From positions 1-21,671 of the forward strand of contig CALQZN010000007.1 in the NCBI GenBank assembly GCA_943349675.1: 21,671 nucleotides of DNA, written 5' to 3'. This DNA is from Candidatus Nomurabacteria bacterium. GTDB taxonomy: Bacteria; Patescibacteriota; Minisyncoccia; Phycocordibacterales; SBAW01. Positions within the stretch are counted from its first letter, which is position 1. Each line of letters begins with the position of its first letter. Below the pieces are notes generated by a model. The model was not told where the DNA came from. It did not search any database and saw nothing but the letters and a program-made list of their open reading frames with translations. The translations under genes were made by a program, and so were the position numbers. Positions 7,238-14,354 of the stretch are shown in pieces.

Positions 7238-7265
7238 TACAATCTTTTTGGAACTTTGTATGGAG
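7238..7265 (+). promoter_or_regulatory. pyrF promoter and ribosome binding site
   Basis: TACAAT at 7238-7243 is a likely -10 box. A start near 7250 would give a leader of about 24 nt. GGAG at 7262-7265 sits 8 nt before ATG 7274 and is the best Shine-Dalgarno match seen in the window, which supports 7274 as the start rather than the in-frame TTG at 7256. Confidence 0.5.
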
Positions 7266-7273
7266 TAGACGCT

Positions 7274-7975
7274 ATGCCTACACCACTATTAACCCTAGCG
7301 CTGGACTTGCCCGTGTCAACCTTGGTTCTTGGGCAACTCCTGGAATCTAGGAAAATCGACGTTCTCAAGCTCGGACTGTGGAGCCTGCTCAACAGGCCAA
7401 GCGATAGCACTCGCACCTATAAGGCGTTTGCCCAGACACTCTGTCCCAAACTCGGCATCCCTATCTTTTGGGACTTCAAACTGGCGGACACCCCCGACAC
7501 AAACGCGAGCGTTATAAAGACCCTCCCTAAGGGCGGGTACGTGACCGTAAGTACACCTCTATATTTACAAGCCGACCTAATGAAGTTGGTAGCTCTCTGC
7601 AAAAAGCAGGAAGTAACACCCGTCGCAGTATCACTAACAACTGCGACAGAACGCCAGCCTTTATTACCAAACATCACCAGAAACGGCTTTATCCTCTCGG
7701 AGATTGCTCGAACAGTAGAGTGCGGATTTACGCACTTTGTCTGCGACGGCTCAATGCTTCCACGTCTGAAGGATGTGCCGATAAGCATTCACGTACCTGG
7801 CATCCGGACCACCACGTACCCGGACATAAACAACCATAGGCACATCATCTCCCCTTCCGACGCTGCGCGTCTGGGTGCCTACAACGCCATCGTGGGCAGG
7901 GCGATACTAGACCGTGAGGAGCAATATATGATAGCAGCGTTGAATACTACCCATCAAGAACTACACTCTGCATAA
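7274..7975 (+). CDS. pyrF: orotidine 5'-phosphate decarboxylase family protein
   Basis: Predicted to convert orotidine monophosphate to UMP, the last step of de novo pyrimidine nucleotide synthesis. The 233-aa protein (from ATG 7274) has the family fold in outline. LLTLALDLP lies at the N-terminus. The active-site segment FWDFKLADTPDTNAS is equivalent to the DxKxxDxxxT signature, PGIR lies in the late barrel, and IVGRAIL is the phosphate-binding end. The related hexulose-phosphate synthase family shares the same fold, so substrate is not fully certain; the D-x-K-x-x-D-x-P-x-T spacing favours PyrF. No other pyrimidine gene is adjacent. It has its own promoter and ends at a strong intrinsic terminator. 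Confidence 0.85.
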   Translation: MPTPLLTLALDLPVSTLVLGQLLESRKIDVLKLGLWSLLNRPSDSTRTYKAFAQTLCPKLGIPIFWDFKLADTPDTNASVIKTLPKGGYVTVSTPLYLQADLMKLVALCKKQEVTPVAVSLTTATERQPLLPNITRNGFILSEIARTVECGFTHFVCDGSMLPRLKDVPISIHVPGIRTTTYPDINNHRHIISPSDAARLGAYNAIVGRAILDREEQYMIAALNTTHQELHSA

Positions 7976-7985
7976 TCCGCCACCT

Positions 7986-8016
7986 AGCACCCCTTTTGGG
8001 GTGCTTTCTTTTTTTT
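7986..8016 (+). terminator. intrinsic terminator after pyrF
   Basis: A perfect 8-bp stem, AGCACCCC (7986-7993) and GGGGTGCT (7998-8005), with a TTTT loop, is followed by a run of T broken by one C (8005-8016). It starts 10 nt after the pyrF stop codon and ends just before the miaA start. Confidence 0.9.
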
Positions 8017-8018
8017 GC

Positions 8019-8939
8019 ATGGCGAGGTACAAGTTGAGTGTGCAAAAGCCAAAACTAATAGCCGTAGTAGGGCCCACTGCCTCGGGCAAAACGTCTCTTG
8101 GTATTTACCTTGCCCAAAAACTCGGCGGCGAAGTCATATCTGCCGACTCGCGCCAAGTGTACAACGGGCTCGACATAGGCACCGGCAAAGTGACTAAAAA
8201 AGAAATGGCGGGTATACCCCACCACCTACTTGACATCATCTCTCCAAAAAAACAGTTTACTGTGAGCGACTTTGTCCACCTTGCTGCGCGGGCACATTCT
8301 AGCATTCTGCAGAAAGCTAGAATAACAATATTGGTTGGAGGGACGGGGTTATATATTGATACATTTTTGGGCCGCATGTCGTATGCAGAAGTACCCCCAA
8401 ACCCAACCCTCCGTGCAAAGCTCGAAAAAAAGTCGGCGCCACAATTATTTGCCCAACTTCAAAAACTTGACCCTCGCCGCGCTGCAAATATAGAAAAAGA
8501 AAATCCTCGCCGTTTAATACGTGCGATAGAAATTGCTAAAGCCATTGGGGCAAACCCAATCCCCACCCTAGAGCAAAAATATGATGTGCTGTGGCTCGGC
8601 ATCAACCCACCACAAGAAACGTTGTACAAAAACATCCGCACCCGTCTTTTAAGCCGTATCACAGAAGGTATGGTGGCCGAGGCAAAAAATTTGCACACAC
8701 CTGCACCTGTTGGTATTGGGCTTTCATACAAACGCATGGAGGCACTGGGGCTCGAATATCGCTTTCTATCCCAATTGCTCCAAAATAAGGTATCAAAAGA
8801 AGATTTTATACTAGGGCTCGAGCGTGCCATCCAGCACTACGCCAAACGCCAAATACGCTGGTTTAAGCGCAACAAAGACATACGGTGGATTACAAGCAAA
8901 GCAGAAGCCTTGCAATTGGCTAAAAAGTTTCTTAAGTAG
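8019..8939 (+). CDS. miaA: tRNA dimethylallyltransferase
   Basis: Adds a dimethylallyl group to N6 of A37 in tRNAs that read codons starting with U. The 306-aa protein has the P-loop GPTASGKT (18-25), the DSRQVY motif that contacts the tRNA and isopentenyl donor site, VGGTGLYID, RLIRAIEIA, and the C-terminal YAKRQIRWFKR segment. These are all MiaA landmarks, and the length is typical. ATG 8019 is preferred because the upstream in-frame GTG at 8001 lies inside the pyrF terminator stem. Four tRNAs in this window (Leu-CAA, Trp, Tyr, Cys) have the A36-A37-A38 target. Its stop codon is 2 bp from the 3' end of the convergent tRNA-Trp. Confidence 0.97.
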   Translation: MARYKLSVQKPKLIAVVGPTASGKTSLGIYLAQKLGGEVISADSRQVYNGLDIGTGKVTKKEMAGIPHHLLDIISPKKQFTVSDFVHLAARAHSSILQKARITILVGGTGLYIDTFLGRMSYAEVPPNPTLRAKLEKKSAPQLFAQLQKLDPRRAANIEKENPRRLIRAIEIAKAIGANPIPTLEQKYDVLWLGINPPQETLYKNIRTRLLSRITEGMVAEAKNLHTPAPVGIGLSYKRMEALGLEYRFLSQLLQNKVSKEDFILGLERAIQHYAKRQIRWFKRNKDIRWITSKAEALQLAKKFLK

Positions 8940-8941
8940 GG

Positions 8942-9012
8942 CGGGCCCACGAGGATTCGAACCTCGGTCAACGGTTTTGGAAACCGGTATTCTACCACTG
9001 AACTATAGGCCC
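8942..9012 (-). tRNA. tRNA-Trp(CCA)
   Basis: The 71-nt cloverleaf on the minus strand has acceptor GGGCCTA/TGGGCCC, anticodon loop TTCCAAA (anticodon CCA at 8978-8980), T-arm CGAGG-TTCGAAT-CCTCG and discriminator G, as expected for Trp. The anticodon stem has one C-T mismatch at its outer pair. No CCA tail is encoded. It lies 24 bp downstream of rpmG and is probably cotranscribed with it. Confidence 0.95.
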
Positions 9013-9036
9013 TTAGGCGTCAGTGTAGCAAAAAAA

Positions 9037-9195
9037 TTACTTTCGCGCCTCTTTGTGGGTCTGTTGTACCCGGCACCACTTACAATACTTTTTGAGCTCG
9101 ATTTTGCGCTCAACAAGCTTCTTGTTTTTGGACGACCAATAGTTAATGCGCTTGCATTTCCCGCAGGCCAGCTTTATGAGACGGTCTTGTGACAT
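9037..9195 (-). CDS. rpmG: 50S ribosomal protein bL33
   Basis: Small basic zinc-ribbon protein of the large ribosomal subunit. The 52-aa sequence begins MSQDRLIKLACGKCKRINYW and ends CKWCRVQQTHKEARK. The two pairs C11/C14 and C38/C41 are the zinc ligands of the Cys-containing form of bL33. Y19-W20 and the lysine-rich middle match the family. The start is ATG 9195. TATAGT lies 8 nt upstream on the minus strand and there is no Shine-Dalgarno site, suggesting a leaderless transcript. tRNA-Trp follows directly; rpmG and tRNA-Trp are neighbours in many bacteria, usually with secE-nusG, which are not seen here. Confidence 0.93.
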   Translation of the reverse strand: MSQDRLIKLACGKCKRINYWSSKNKKLVERKIELKKYCKWCRVQQTHKEARK

Positions 9196-9203
9196 ACCGA
9201 GGT

Positions 9204-9209
9204 ACTATA
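9204..9209 (-). promoter_or_regulatory. rpmG -10 box, leaderless arrangement
   Basis: On the minus strand TATAGT is followed by 8 nt and then the rpmG ATG. The spacing places the likely transcription start on the start codon. It probably also drives tRNA-Trp. Confidence 0.45.
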
Positions 9210-9243
9210 CCCTACCAGGCACGCCTTGCCAAGCCCTCCCCAT

Positions 9244-10425
9244 CTAACACGAAACTCCCCCCTTTAATGACAGAGTTCGACAAAAATTGGCCACATGACG
9301 CTGCGTGTCTACTAAACCATCAGGCTGGGTACTACATTGCCATGCATAGTAATTTGCCCCACAGCCTATACTAAGGTCAGCATTACTGGTGCCAAGCGCA
9401 GCTTTTTTACCTGTCGCACTGCACGTCTCCCCCGTACAGGGCCCTGTATTGTATGCAGCTATAGTGTTGGAGAGATTGCGATTAATTTGATTTAAATTGT
9501 ATAGAGTATTGAGATAATTTGTCCCTTGCACTATCTGACACGTCGTATCAGTAGCTCCGCAGTTACTACCAGTCGCACCTGACTGTCCTTGCATAAGACC
9601 TCGAGCGCCTGTTGCGCTTACAGCATCAGGCCTGCCGCTAGATTCTACTGTTATTGTTGCAGCAACCACCTGTGCACAATTAGGGACAACACTCCCCACG
9701 CAGGCACTCTCTATTTGGCCACGGTACGTGTTCATTACATTTTCATAGGTACCACCTAAGTCTGCGTCATCTCTAGATGTCGAAAAAGCTGTAGAAACCG
9801 GGGATCCGCCCGGGCCAGTGGTCATTAAAGACACTATTTGGAAACCAGGTTGCGGTGTGCCAGTACCAGGAGCAACTGGCGTCTGCCCACCAACTTGTAT
9901 TCCCCCACCACCCCCTTGTGTATTTCCCGTAATAAACCTAAAGATATCAGAGACGTTTGAGTCTCGTTTGCGTTGACTGTCGCCAGCGCAAACCAATGTG
10001 TTCCACGAGCCTGAGGTAAAGATGCTTCTGTTGACCAATGCATTCAGTATGGTTTGCACTATGAGCCATGCAGCGAGAGCAATGATAAAGCCAATAACAA
10101 CTGATTTGAATATATGGTGCGCACGGATTATCTGTTTAGGGTTACCACCTGCTGCAAAGTACATAACACCCGCCCATGCAAAGAGTGCTATTGATATTGG
10201 GATAGTTACCCCCAGTAAAAAGTTGTTGATGTTTCCAAATAGTTTTACCAAGTCACAGAGTCCACACTCTGTGGCACGAAAAATCTCACTAAAACCAGAC
10301 ACCGCGCCGCATGGCACGAGTCCCGAGGGGCTGCGGGCAAGTTGTTGGGCAAACCCTACGGCTGGCAGTAAAAAAAAGACCATTAGTACACCGGCCCCGA
10401 CACTCATTTTAAAACGTAGCGACAT
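9244..10425 (-). CDS. TrbC/VirB2-like membrane protein fused to a lytic transglycosylase domain
   Basis: 393 aa from ATG 10425. Residues about 1-28 look like a signal peptide or first membrane helix ending VGFAQQ. Two further membrane segments lie at about 69-92 and 107-131, separated by a GGNPKQI turn, as in TrbC/VirB2 pilin-like proteins of type IV secretion systems. A Gly/Pro/Thr-rich linker (about 170-200) follows. The C-terminal half is an SLT-type lytic transglycosylase with likely catalytic Glu261 in ITVESSGRPDAVSATGARGLMQ and the later IAAYNTGP (322-329). Several cysteines suggest disulphides outside the cytoplasm. It probably cuts peptidoglycan while anchored in the membrane as part of a pilus or secretion machine; that is inference. 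GGGG 8 nt before ATG 10425 (complement at 10434-10437) supports this start; the frame stays open upstream to 10632 but runs through repeat and terminator sequence. Confidence 0.85.
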   Translation of the reverse strand: MSLRFKMSVGAGVLMVFFLLPAVGFAQQLARSPSGLVPCGAVSGFSEIFRATECGLCDLVKLFGNINNFLLGVTIPISIALFAWAGVMYFAAGGNPKQIIRAHHIFKSVVIGFIIALAAWLIVQTILNALVNRSIFTSGSWNTLVCAGDSQRKRDSNVSDIFRFITGNTQGGGGGIQVGGQTPVAPGTGTPQPGFQIVSLMTTGPGGSPVSTAFSTSRDDADLGGTYENVMNTYRGQIESACVGSVVPNCAQVVAATITVESSGRPDAVSATGARGLMQGQSGATGSNCGATDTTCQIVQGTNYLNTLYNLNQINRNLSNTIAAYNTGPCTGETCSATGKKAALGTSNADLSIGCGANYYAWQCSTQPDGLVDTQRHVANFCRTLSLKGGVSC

Positions 10426-10474
10426 AATACGTGCCCCTATCATACCATACGATCTTACTAGGACTCTATCGCAC
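10426..10474 (-). promoter_or_regulatory. upstream region of the pilin/transglycosylase gene
   Basis: On the minus strand TATGAT is followed by AGGGG, 8 nt and ATG 10425, giving a possible -10 box overlapping a short leader with a Shine-Dalgarno-like GGGG. The region is isolated from tRNA-Tyr by the terminator at 10475-10504, so a promoter is expected here. Confidence 0.35.
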
Positions 10475-10504
10475 AAAAAGTCTCGGCATAAGCCGAGACT
10501 TTTT
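10475..10504. terminator. bidirectional terminator between tRNA-Tyr and the pilin/transglycosylase gene
   Basis: GTCTCGGC (10480-10487) and GCCGAGAC (10492-10499) form a perfect 8-bp stem with an ATAA loop, flanked by AAAAA and TTTTT, so both strands read as hairpin plus T-run. It lies just past the duplicated 3' end of tRNA-Tyr. Confidence 0.85.
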
Positions 10505-10509
10505 GTATT

Positions 10510-10528
10510 TGTGCGCCGGGGAGGATTC
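10510..10528 (-). repeat. duplicate of the tRNA-Tyr 3' end
   Basis: TGTGCGCCGGGGAGGATTC is identical to 10706-10724, the 3' end of tRNA-Tyr (T-arm strand, acceptor strand, discriminator) plus two bases beyond it. It lies 196 bp downstream of the gene in the direction of transcription and is followed by its own terminator. Confidence 0.88.
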
Positions 10529-10705
10529 TCCTTCGTCTCTCGACTCGTCGTCACTCGTCTCGGACTAGGCACCGCCTCGCTCCCATACCTGCTGGCATGG
10601 GGCCCGCTCCGGCGTTCGAATCCTACACGCAAGGTATCCCATACCTTGCTCCGGCGCGAACCAGAAAACAGAAAAAACTGGCAAAAGCCAGTCGTTTCTT
10701 TTTTT
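10529..10705 (-). other. short insert between tRNA-Tyr and the duplicate of its 3' end
   Basis: 177 bp without a convincing gene. In the direction of tRNA transcription it has the tRNA-Tyr terminator (10672-10692) and a perfect 9-bp hairpin GCAAGGTAT/ATACCTTGC (10629-10649). Two copies of GCCGGAGC flank that hairpin. A GC-rich stretch then contains GCCAGCAGG (complement at 10588-10596), and a GACGAGT direct repeat follows (complement at 10543-10549 and 10553-10559). The arrangement parallels the insert behind tRNA-Leu(CAA). Confidence 0.55.
10672..10692 (-). terminator. intrinsic terminator of tRNA-Tyr
   Basis: ACTGGC and GCCAGT form a 6-bp stem with a 4-nt loop, followed on the minus strand by TTTTTT. 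It begins 16 nt after the tRNA-Tyr discriminator. On the plus strand a T-rich run also follows after a short gap, so weak activity in the other direction is possible. Confidence 0.75.
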
Positions 10706-10707
10706 TG

Positions 10708-10790
10708 TGCGCCGGGGAGGATTCGAACCTCCGGAGCCCGAAGGCGATTGGTTTACAGCCAATTGCAATTGACCACTCTGCCACCGACGC
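10708..10790 (-). tRNA. tRNA-Tyr(GUA)
   Basis: 83-nt class II tRNA on the minus strand. The acceptor is GCGTCGG/CCGGCGC with one G-U pair, the anticodon stem ATTGG/CCAAT has loop CTGTAAA (anticodon GTA at 10754-10756), the long variable arm contains a TTCG loop, the T-arm is GGAGG-TTCGAAT-CCTCC and the discriminator is A. No CCA is encoded. A37 in an A36-A37-A38 context fits MiaA modification. Its 3' end is repeated 196 bp downstream. Confidence 0.95.
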
Positions 10791-10834
10791 AGCGAAGAAC
10801 AGTCATACGGTACACTTTTTTTGCGCAACTGTCG

Positions 10835-10848
10835 ACCAAGCGCTTGGT
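10835..10848. repeat. 14-bp palindrome between clpB and tRNA-Tyr
   Basis: ACCAAGCGCTTGGT is a perfect palindrome in the 67-bp gap after the clpB stop codon. CAACT and AGTTG outside it extend the symmetry loosely. On the clpB strand no T-run follows, so it is not a standard terminator; it could be an RNA 3'-end stabiliser or a protein site. Function unknown. Confidence 0.5.
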
Positions 10849-10857
10849 AAGTTGGAT

Positions 10858-13545
10858 TTACTGCGCGATGTAGTCACTAGCTACAGGAGTTTTGACGCGG
10901 CTGCGGGCGCTTTTGCGCACATCAAAGGTAAATTCGCCCCCTTTCATATCCACCGTTACCGCGCCACCCGACAACACTCCACGACTAACCATCAAGTGTG
11001 CAACTTTGGTCAAGATTTTGTCTTGTATAAGCCGGCGCAATGGGCGCGCACCATAATGCGGATTGTAGCCTTCTTTAGACAAAAATTCGTACACCGCAGG
11101 AGTAAGTGTTAAGGTAATATCTTTTTGTTTCAACCGGGCAACTACCTCTTTAACCTGGATACCCACAATTTCTTGTATCGCTTCTGGCGACAGGATGTTA
11201 AAGATAATTATCTCGTCAATGCGGTTAAGGAATTCTGGACGGAAGTGCTCTTTGAGCGCAGCGTTTACTCGCTCTTTTGCAACTTGGTAGTTGTGGCCGT
11301 CACTCGCGCCACCAGTTGCAAAACCGAGCTGCTCCATCTTGTCGATGTACTGAGCCCCAATGTTTGAGGTCATGATGATTATTGTGTTGCGGAAGTTGAC
11401 TTTACGCCCCTTGGCGTCGGTTAGGTGGCCATTGTCCAATACTTGCAATAAAATATTAAACACTTCTGGGTGGGCTTTTTCTATCTCGTCAAACAACAAC
11501 ACCGAGTACGGCCGGTGGCGTACCAATTCAGTCAACGCCCCACCCTCTTCGTGGCCCACATACCCCGGGGGTGCGCCAATGATTTTAGAGACCGAATGTT
11601 TTTCCATATACTCCGACATGTCAACGCGTATAAGCGCCTTGTCGTCATCAAACATAAACTCCGCAAGCGCTTTTGTAAGCTCGGTTTTGCCCACACCAGT
11701 TGGCCCAAGGAACATAAACGATGCAATAGGGCGGTTTGGGTCGGCAATGCCCGCACGCGAGCGTTTAACCGCGTCTGCGACTTTTTGTACTGCTTCTGTT
11801 TGGCCAACCACACGATTTTCCAGCATGCGTTCAATACGAGACAGTTTTTCTGCCTCCTCTTCGAGCATGCGCGACACAGGGATACCCGTCCACTTAGACA
11901 CCACACTGGCGATGTCAGACTCTGTTATCTCTTCCTTCAAAATACGGCGAGTGGTCTGCAGTTTTTTGAGTCGTTTTGTTTTTTGGTCCAACTCGCGTTC
12001 AAGCGACGGTATTTCGCCGTAGCGGATTTCTGCCGCACGCGACAGGTCCACTGCATTCTCTGCAGAGTCTGCCTCCATACGCAAACTCTCTAATTCTTTT
12101 TTGATATTCTTTATGTCGAGCAGCACTTGCTTTTCGTTCTTCCAGCGCAGTTCAAGCTCGCCTGTTTTTTCTTTAAGCTCGGCGATATCGCGCTCTATCA
12201 CTTTAGTGCGTGTTTTGGCAGCCCTCTCACCTTCCTCTGCTGCTTCCTTACGGAGCGCCTCCTTTTCTACCTCAAGACGCATAATTTTGCGATGTGCATC
12301 TTCCAAGGCTGGTGGCTTGTTTTCGAGCGAAATGCGCAGCGCCGACGACGCTTCATCTATCAGGTCTATAGCTTTGTCAGGCAAAAAACGGTCGGGGATA
12401 TAGCGCGCAGACAACTGCACTGCCGACACAAGCGCGTCGTCGGTAATATGTACTCCATGGAAGAGTTCATACTTTTCCTTAAGGCCCCGCAAAATAGCGA
12501 TAGCATCGTCTACCGATGGTTCAAGTGCATACACCGGTTGGAAACGTCGCTGGAAGGCAGGGTCGCGCTCTATGTGTTTTTGGTACTCCCGAAGTGTGGT
12601 GGCGCCAATAACGTGCAGGTCGCCGCGTGCAAGCGCAGGTTTAAGCATGTTGGACGCATCCATAGCACCCTCGGCAGCACCGGCGCCTATCATGGTGTGT
12701 ATTTCGTCAATAAAGAGCAAAATCTTGCCTTCCGACCGCTCTATTTCTTTTATTATTGCCTTGAGTCGCTCTTCAAACTCGCCACGGTACTTGGTACCGG
12801 CGATAAGGCTCCCCAAATCAAGAGAGACTAGTTCTTTGTCGCGAAGTGACTCCGGGCAGTCACCGCTGGCAATACGCGCCGCAAGCCCTTCGGCAATAGC
12901 AGTTTTACCAACCCCAGGCTCGCCTATCAAAATGGGGTTGTTTTTTGTGCGGCGAGAGAGAATTTGTATCACGCGCTGTATTTCTTCGTCGCGGCCAATC
13001 ACTGGGTCAAGTTTGTTTTCTTGCGCCATCTTAGTGAGTGAACGAGTGTATTTTGCAAGCGCACGAAACTTCTTTTGTTCGCCACCGCCTGCAGTTTTTG
13101 ATGTACGCAACTCGCTCAGCGCACGAAGTACCGACTCGCGGGTAATACGAAAACGGTTAAGTGTCTCGCGGGCTACCCCTGGCACGTCCAGCAACGCAAT
13201 AAATAGGTGCTCTGTAGATACAAATTCGTCGTGGAGCTCTGTTGCCACTTTTGCCGAACGTTCCAACGCTTGTACCAACTCTGGCGTTAAATACAGTTGA
13301 TACGACGGCGACAACACTGCCCCACCCGCCCCACCTTCTAGCGCTTCAAGTACTGTGTCAGTCAAAAGCACAACATCGACTTCCATCTTGTCCAATACAG
13401 ACGTAACAAGAGACTCTTCTTGCAGCAGTAAAGCCCCGAGCAAGTGTATAGGGCTCACTTGGTTTTGACCGCGCTCTACCGCAAGTTCATGCGCGCGTCT
13501 AACCGCTTCTTTTGCTTTGGTGGTGAAGTGATTGAATGGTGGCAT
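10858..13545 (-). CDS. clpB: ClpB-like AAA+ disaggregase with a ClpC-like LGF loop
   Basis: Class 1 Hsp100 ATPase (895 aa) that threads proteins through a hexameric pore. The N-terminal Clp repeat domain covers about 1-145. NBD1 has Walker A GEPGVGKT (208-215), pore loop KYRG (252-255) and Walker B LLFIDE (276-281). A long coiled-coil middle domain (about 405-530, with LEVEKEAL, LRWKNEKQVL and EIRYGEIPSLE) is the ClpB hallmark used for disaggregation with DnaK. NBD2 has Walker A GPTGVGKT (614-621), pore loop GYVG (661-664) and Walker B VLLFDE (682-687). Between TSNIGA and FRPEFLNRIDE it has an extra loop with LGF (740-742), placed like the ClpP-docking VGF loop of ClpC. It may therefore work with a peptidase; this is inference. 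It is the last gene of an operon with the upstream inactive protease-like gene (27-bp gap). Confidence 0.92.
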   Translation of the reverse strand: MPPFNHFTTKAKEAVRRAHELAVERGQNQVSPIHLLGALLLQEESLVTSVLDKMEVDVVLLTDTVLEALEGGAGGAVLSPSYQLYLTPELVQALERSAKVATELHDEFVSTEHLFIALLDVPGVARETLNRFRITRESVLRALSELRTSKTAGGGEQKKFRALAKYTRSLTKMAQENKLDPVIGRDEEIQRVIQILSRRTKNNPILIGEPGVGKTAIAEGLAARIASGDCPESLRDKELVSLDLGSLIAGTKYRGEFEERLKAIIKEIERSEGKILLFIDEIHTMIGAGAAEGAMDASNMLKPALARGDLHVIGATTLREYQKHIERDPAFQRRFQPVYALEPSVDDAIAILRGLKEKYELFHGVHITDDALVSAVQLSARYIPDRFLPDKAIDLIDEASSALRISLENKPPALEDAHRKIMRLEVEKEALRKEAAEEGERAAKTRTKVIERDIAELKEKTGELELRWKNEKQVLLDIKNIKKELESLRMEADSAENAVDLSRAAEIRYGEIPSLERELDQKTKRLKKLQTTRRILKEEITESDIASVVSKWTGIPVSRMLEEEAEKLSRIERMLENRVVGQTEAVQKVADAVKRSRAGIADPNRPIASFMFLGPTGVGKTELTKALAEFMFDDDKALIRVDMSEYMEKHSVSKIIGAPPGYVGHEEGGALTELVRHRPYSVLLFDEIEKAHPEVFNILLQVLDNGHLTDAKGRKVNFRNTIIIMTSNIGAQYIDKMEQLGFATGGASDGHNYQVAKERVNAALKEHFRPEFLNRIDEIIIFNILSPEAIQEIVGIQVKEVVARLKQKDITLTLTPAVYEFLSKEGYNPHYGARPLRRLIQDKILTKVAHLMVSRGVLSGGAVTVDMKGGEFTFDVRKSARSRVKTPVASDYIAQ

Positions 13546-13572
13546 ATGTAATACTACAAATTAACGATTGAT

Positions 13573-14340
13573 TTAGTTACTAGCGGTGGGTTGTTTGGCA
13601 ATGGCGTACGACCCAGGACTTTCAAGCAACGACGCCGTGGTTGTGATACCTACCACCTCACCAAAGAGCGTGATGAGCACCGACCCAGGGGTTATAGACT
13701 GTACACTAGCTTCAATAGTGGCTGCAGCATTTTGGGCATTGGTGGGCAAAGTGGCAATAACCCCAGTAGCCACAGCATCTACTCCTCGGCCGCCAATACG
13801 TATGACGCTTTGCCCTAGGCGCAACTTACTGTTGTCAGCAAACATGGCTGGTGCCCACGCAGTCGACGTACCAACTGCCACGTCTACAACTATCACAGAC
13901 GACGTTGCAGACCTTTGTGCAACAACAACTGGGACACGCGTTCCATCAGACAAAATGGCGTCAAACTCTTCGGCGCCTACAAGCGCCGCAGCATCACTCA
14001 AGGCTGTTCCGTTTTTGTTTATAATAACGCCTCGCGCGAGCAGTTGTTCGCCGCCTTTAGCGGTAATGCGAATAATGCTTTTTTGTACATTTGCAATGGA
14101 CTGTGCTGCCAAGTCGTCGTCTTTAACGACGAGCGTTTTTTGTACCACCGCAGCATTTTGGCTTTGCGGTACCACCGTTTCAACGGTACGCTCGACTATT
14201 TGATTGATAGTACGGGTTACCGACATGGGCGCTTGGCTCATAAGCGACACGGTTACTATCCCCGTCGCAATGGACGTCACAAAACTCACCAACAGTGTGA
14301 GTAAAACTATTTGATGTTTAGTGAGATGCTCAAGATCCAT
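13573..14340 (-). CDS. membrane-anchored trypsin-like (DegP-type) protein without catalytic residues
   Basis: 255 aa. One membrane helix lies near the N-terminus (about 10-33), so the rest is probably outside the cytoplasm. Residues about 75-250 follow the HtrA/DegP trypsin fold. A weak GYVVTNNHVV-like strand reads GTALSDAAALVG (111-122) and lacks the catalytic His. DNSKLRLGQSVIRIGG (169-184) matches the family's DSSxLRVGxxVxAIG stretch. The serine site, usually NPGNSGGPL before a GEVVGINT strand, reads TPGSVLITL-FGEVVGITT (217-234), with the GNSGG motif gone. No PDZ domain follows. It is therefore probably a pseudoprotease, acting as a binding or scaffold protein; the role is unknown. It lies 8 bp after the cysteine desulfurase gene and just before clpB. 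A consensus TATAAT 8 nt upstream of its ATG may give it its own leaderless transcript. Confidence 0.75.
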   Translation of the reverse strand: MDLEHLTKHQIVLLTLLVSFVTSIATGIVTVSLMSQAPMSVTRTINQIVERTVETVVPQSQNAAVVQKTLVVKDDDLAAQSIANVQKSIIRITAKGGEQLLARGVIINKNGTALSDAAALVGAEEFDAILSDGTRVPVVVAQRSATSSVIVVDVAVGTSTAWAPAMFADNSKLRLGQSVIRIGGRGVDAVATGVIATLPTNAQNAAATIEASVQSITPGSVLITLFGEVVGITTTASLLESPGSYAIAKQPTASN

Positions 14341-14348
14341 TACTGCTA

Positions 14349-14354
14349 TTATAC
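14349..14354 (-). promoter_or_regulatory. internal -10 box (TATAAT) before the pseudoprotease gene
   Basis: TATAAT on the minus strand overlaps the stop codon of the cysteine desulfurase gene and is followed by 8 nt and the next ATG. This is a consensus -10 at leaderless spacing, suggesting an internal promoter for the last two genes of the operon. Confidence 0.5.

Noticed and set aside
7256..7273. TTG 7256 as the start of pyrF
   Set aside because: ATG 7274 has a GGAG site 8 nt upstream, and the protein then starts with the normal LLTLALDLP strand.
8001..8018. GTG 8001 as the start of miaA
   Set aside because: It lies within the 3' arm of the pyrF terminator hairpin and would encode a T-run-derived LSFFC leader; ATG 8019 gives the normal MiaA N-terminus.
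10426..10632. N-terminal extension of the pilin/transglycosylase frame up to 10632
   Set aside because: The extra 69 residues would be encoded by the duplicated tRNA 3' end, repeats and a terminator hairpin; ATG 10425 gives a clean signal peptide.
11360..12831. Long plus-strand open frames opposite clpB
   Set aside because: They show no recognisable motifs and are antisense shadows of a conserved gene.
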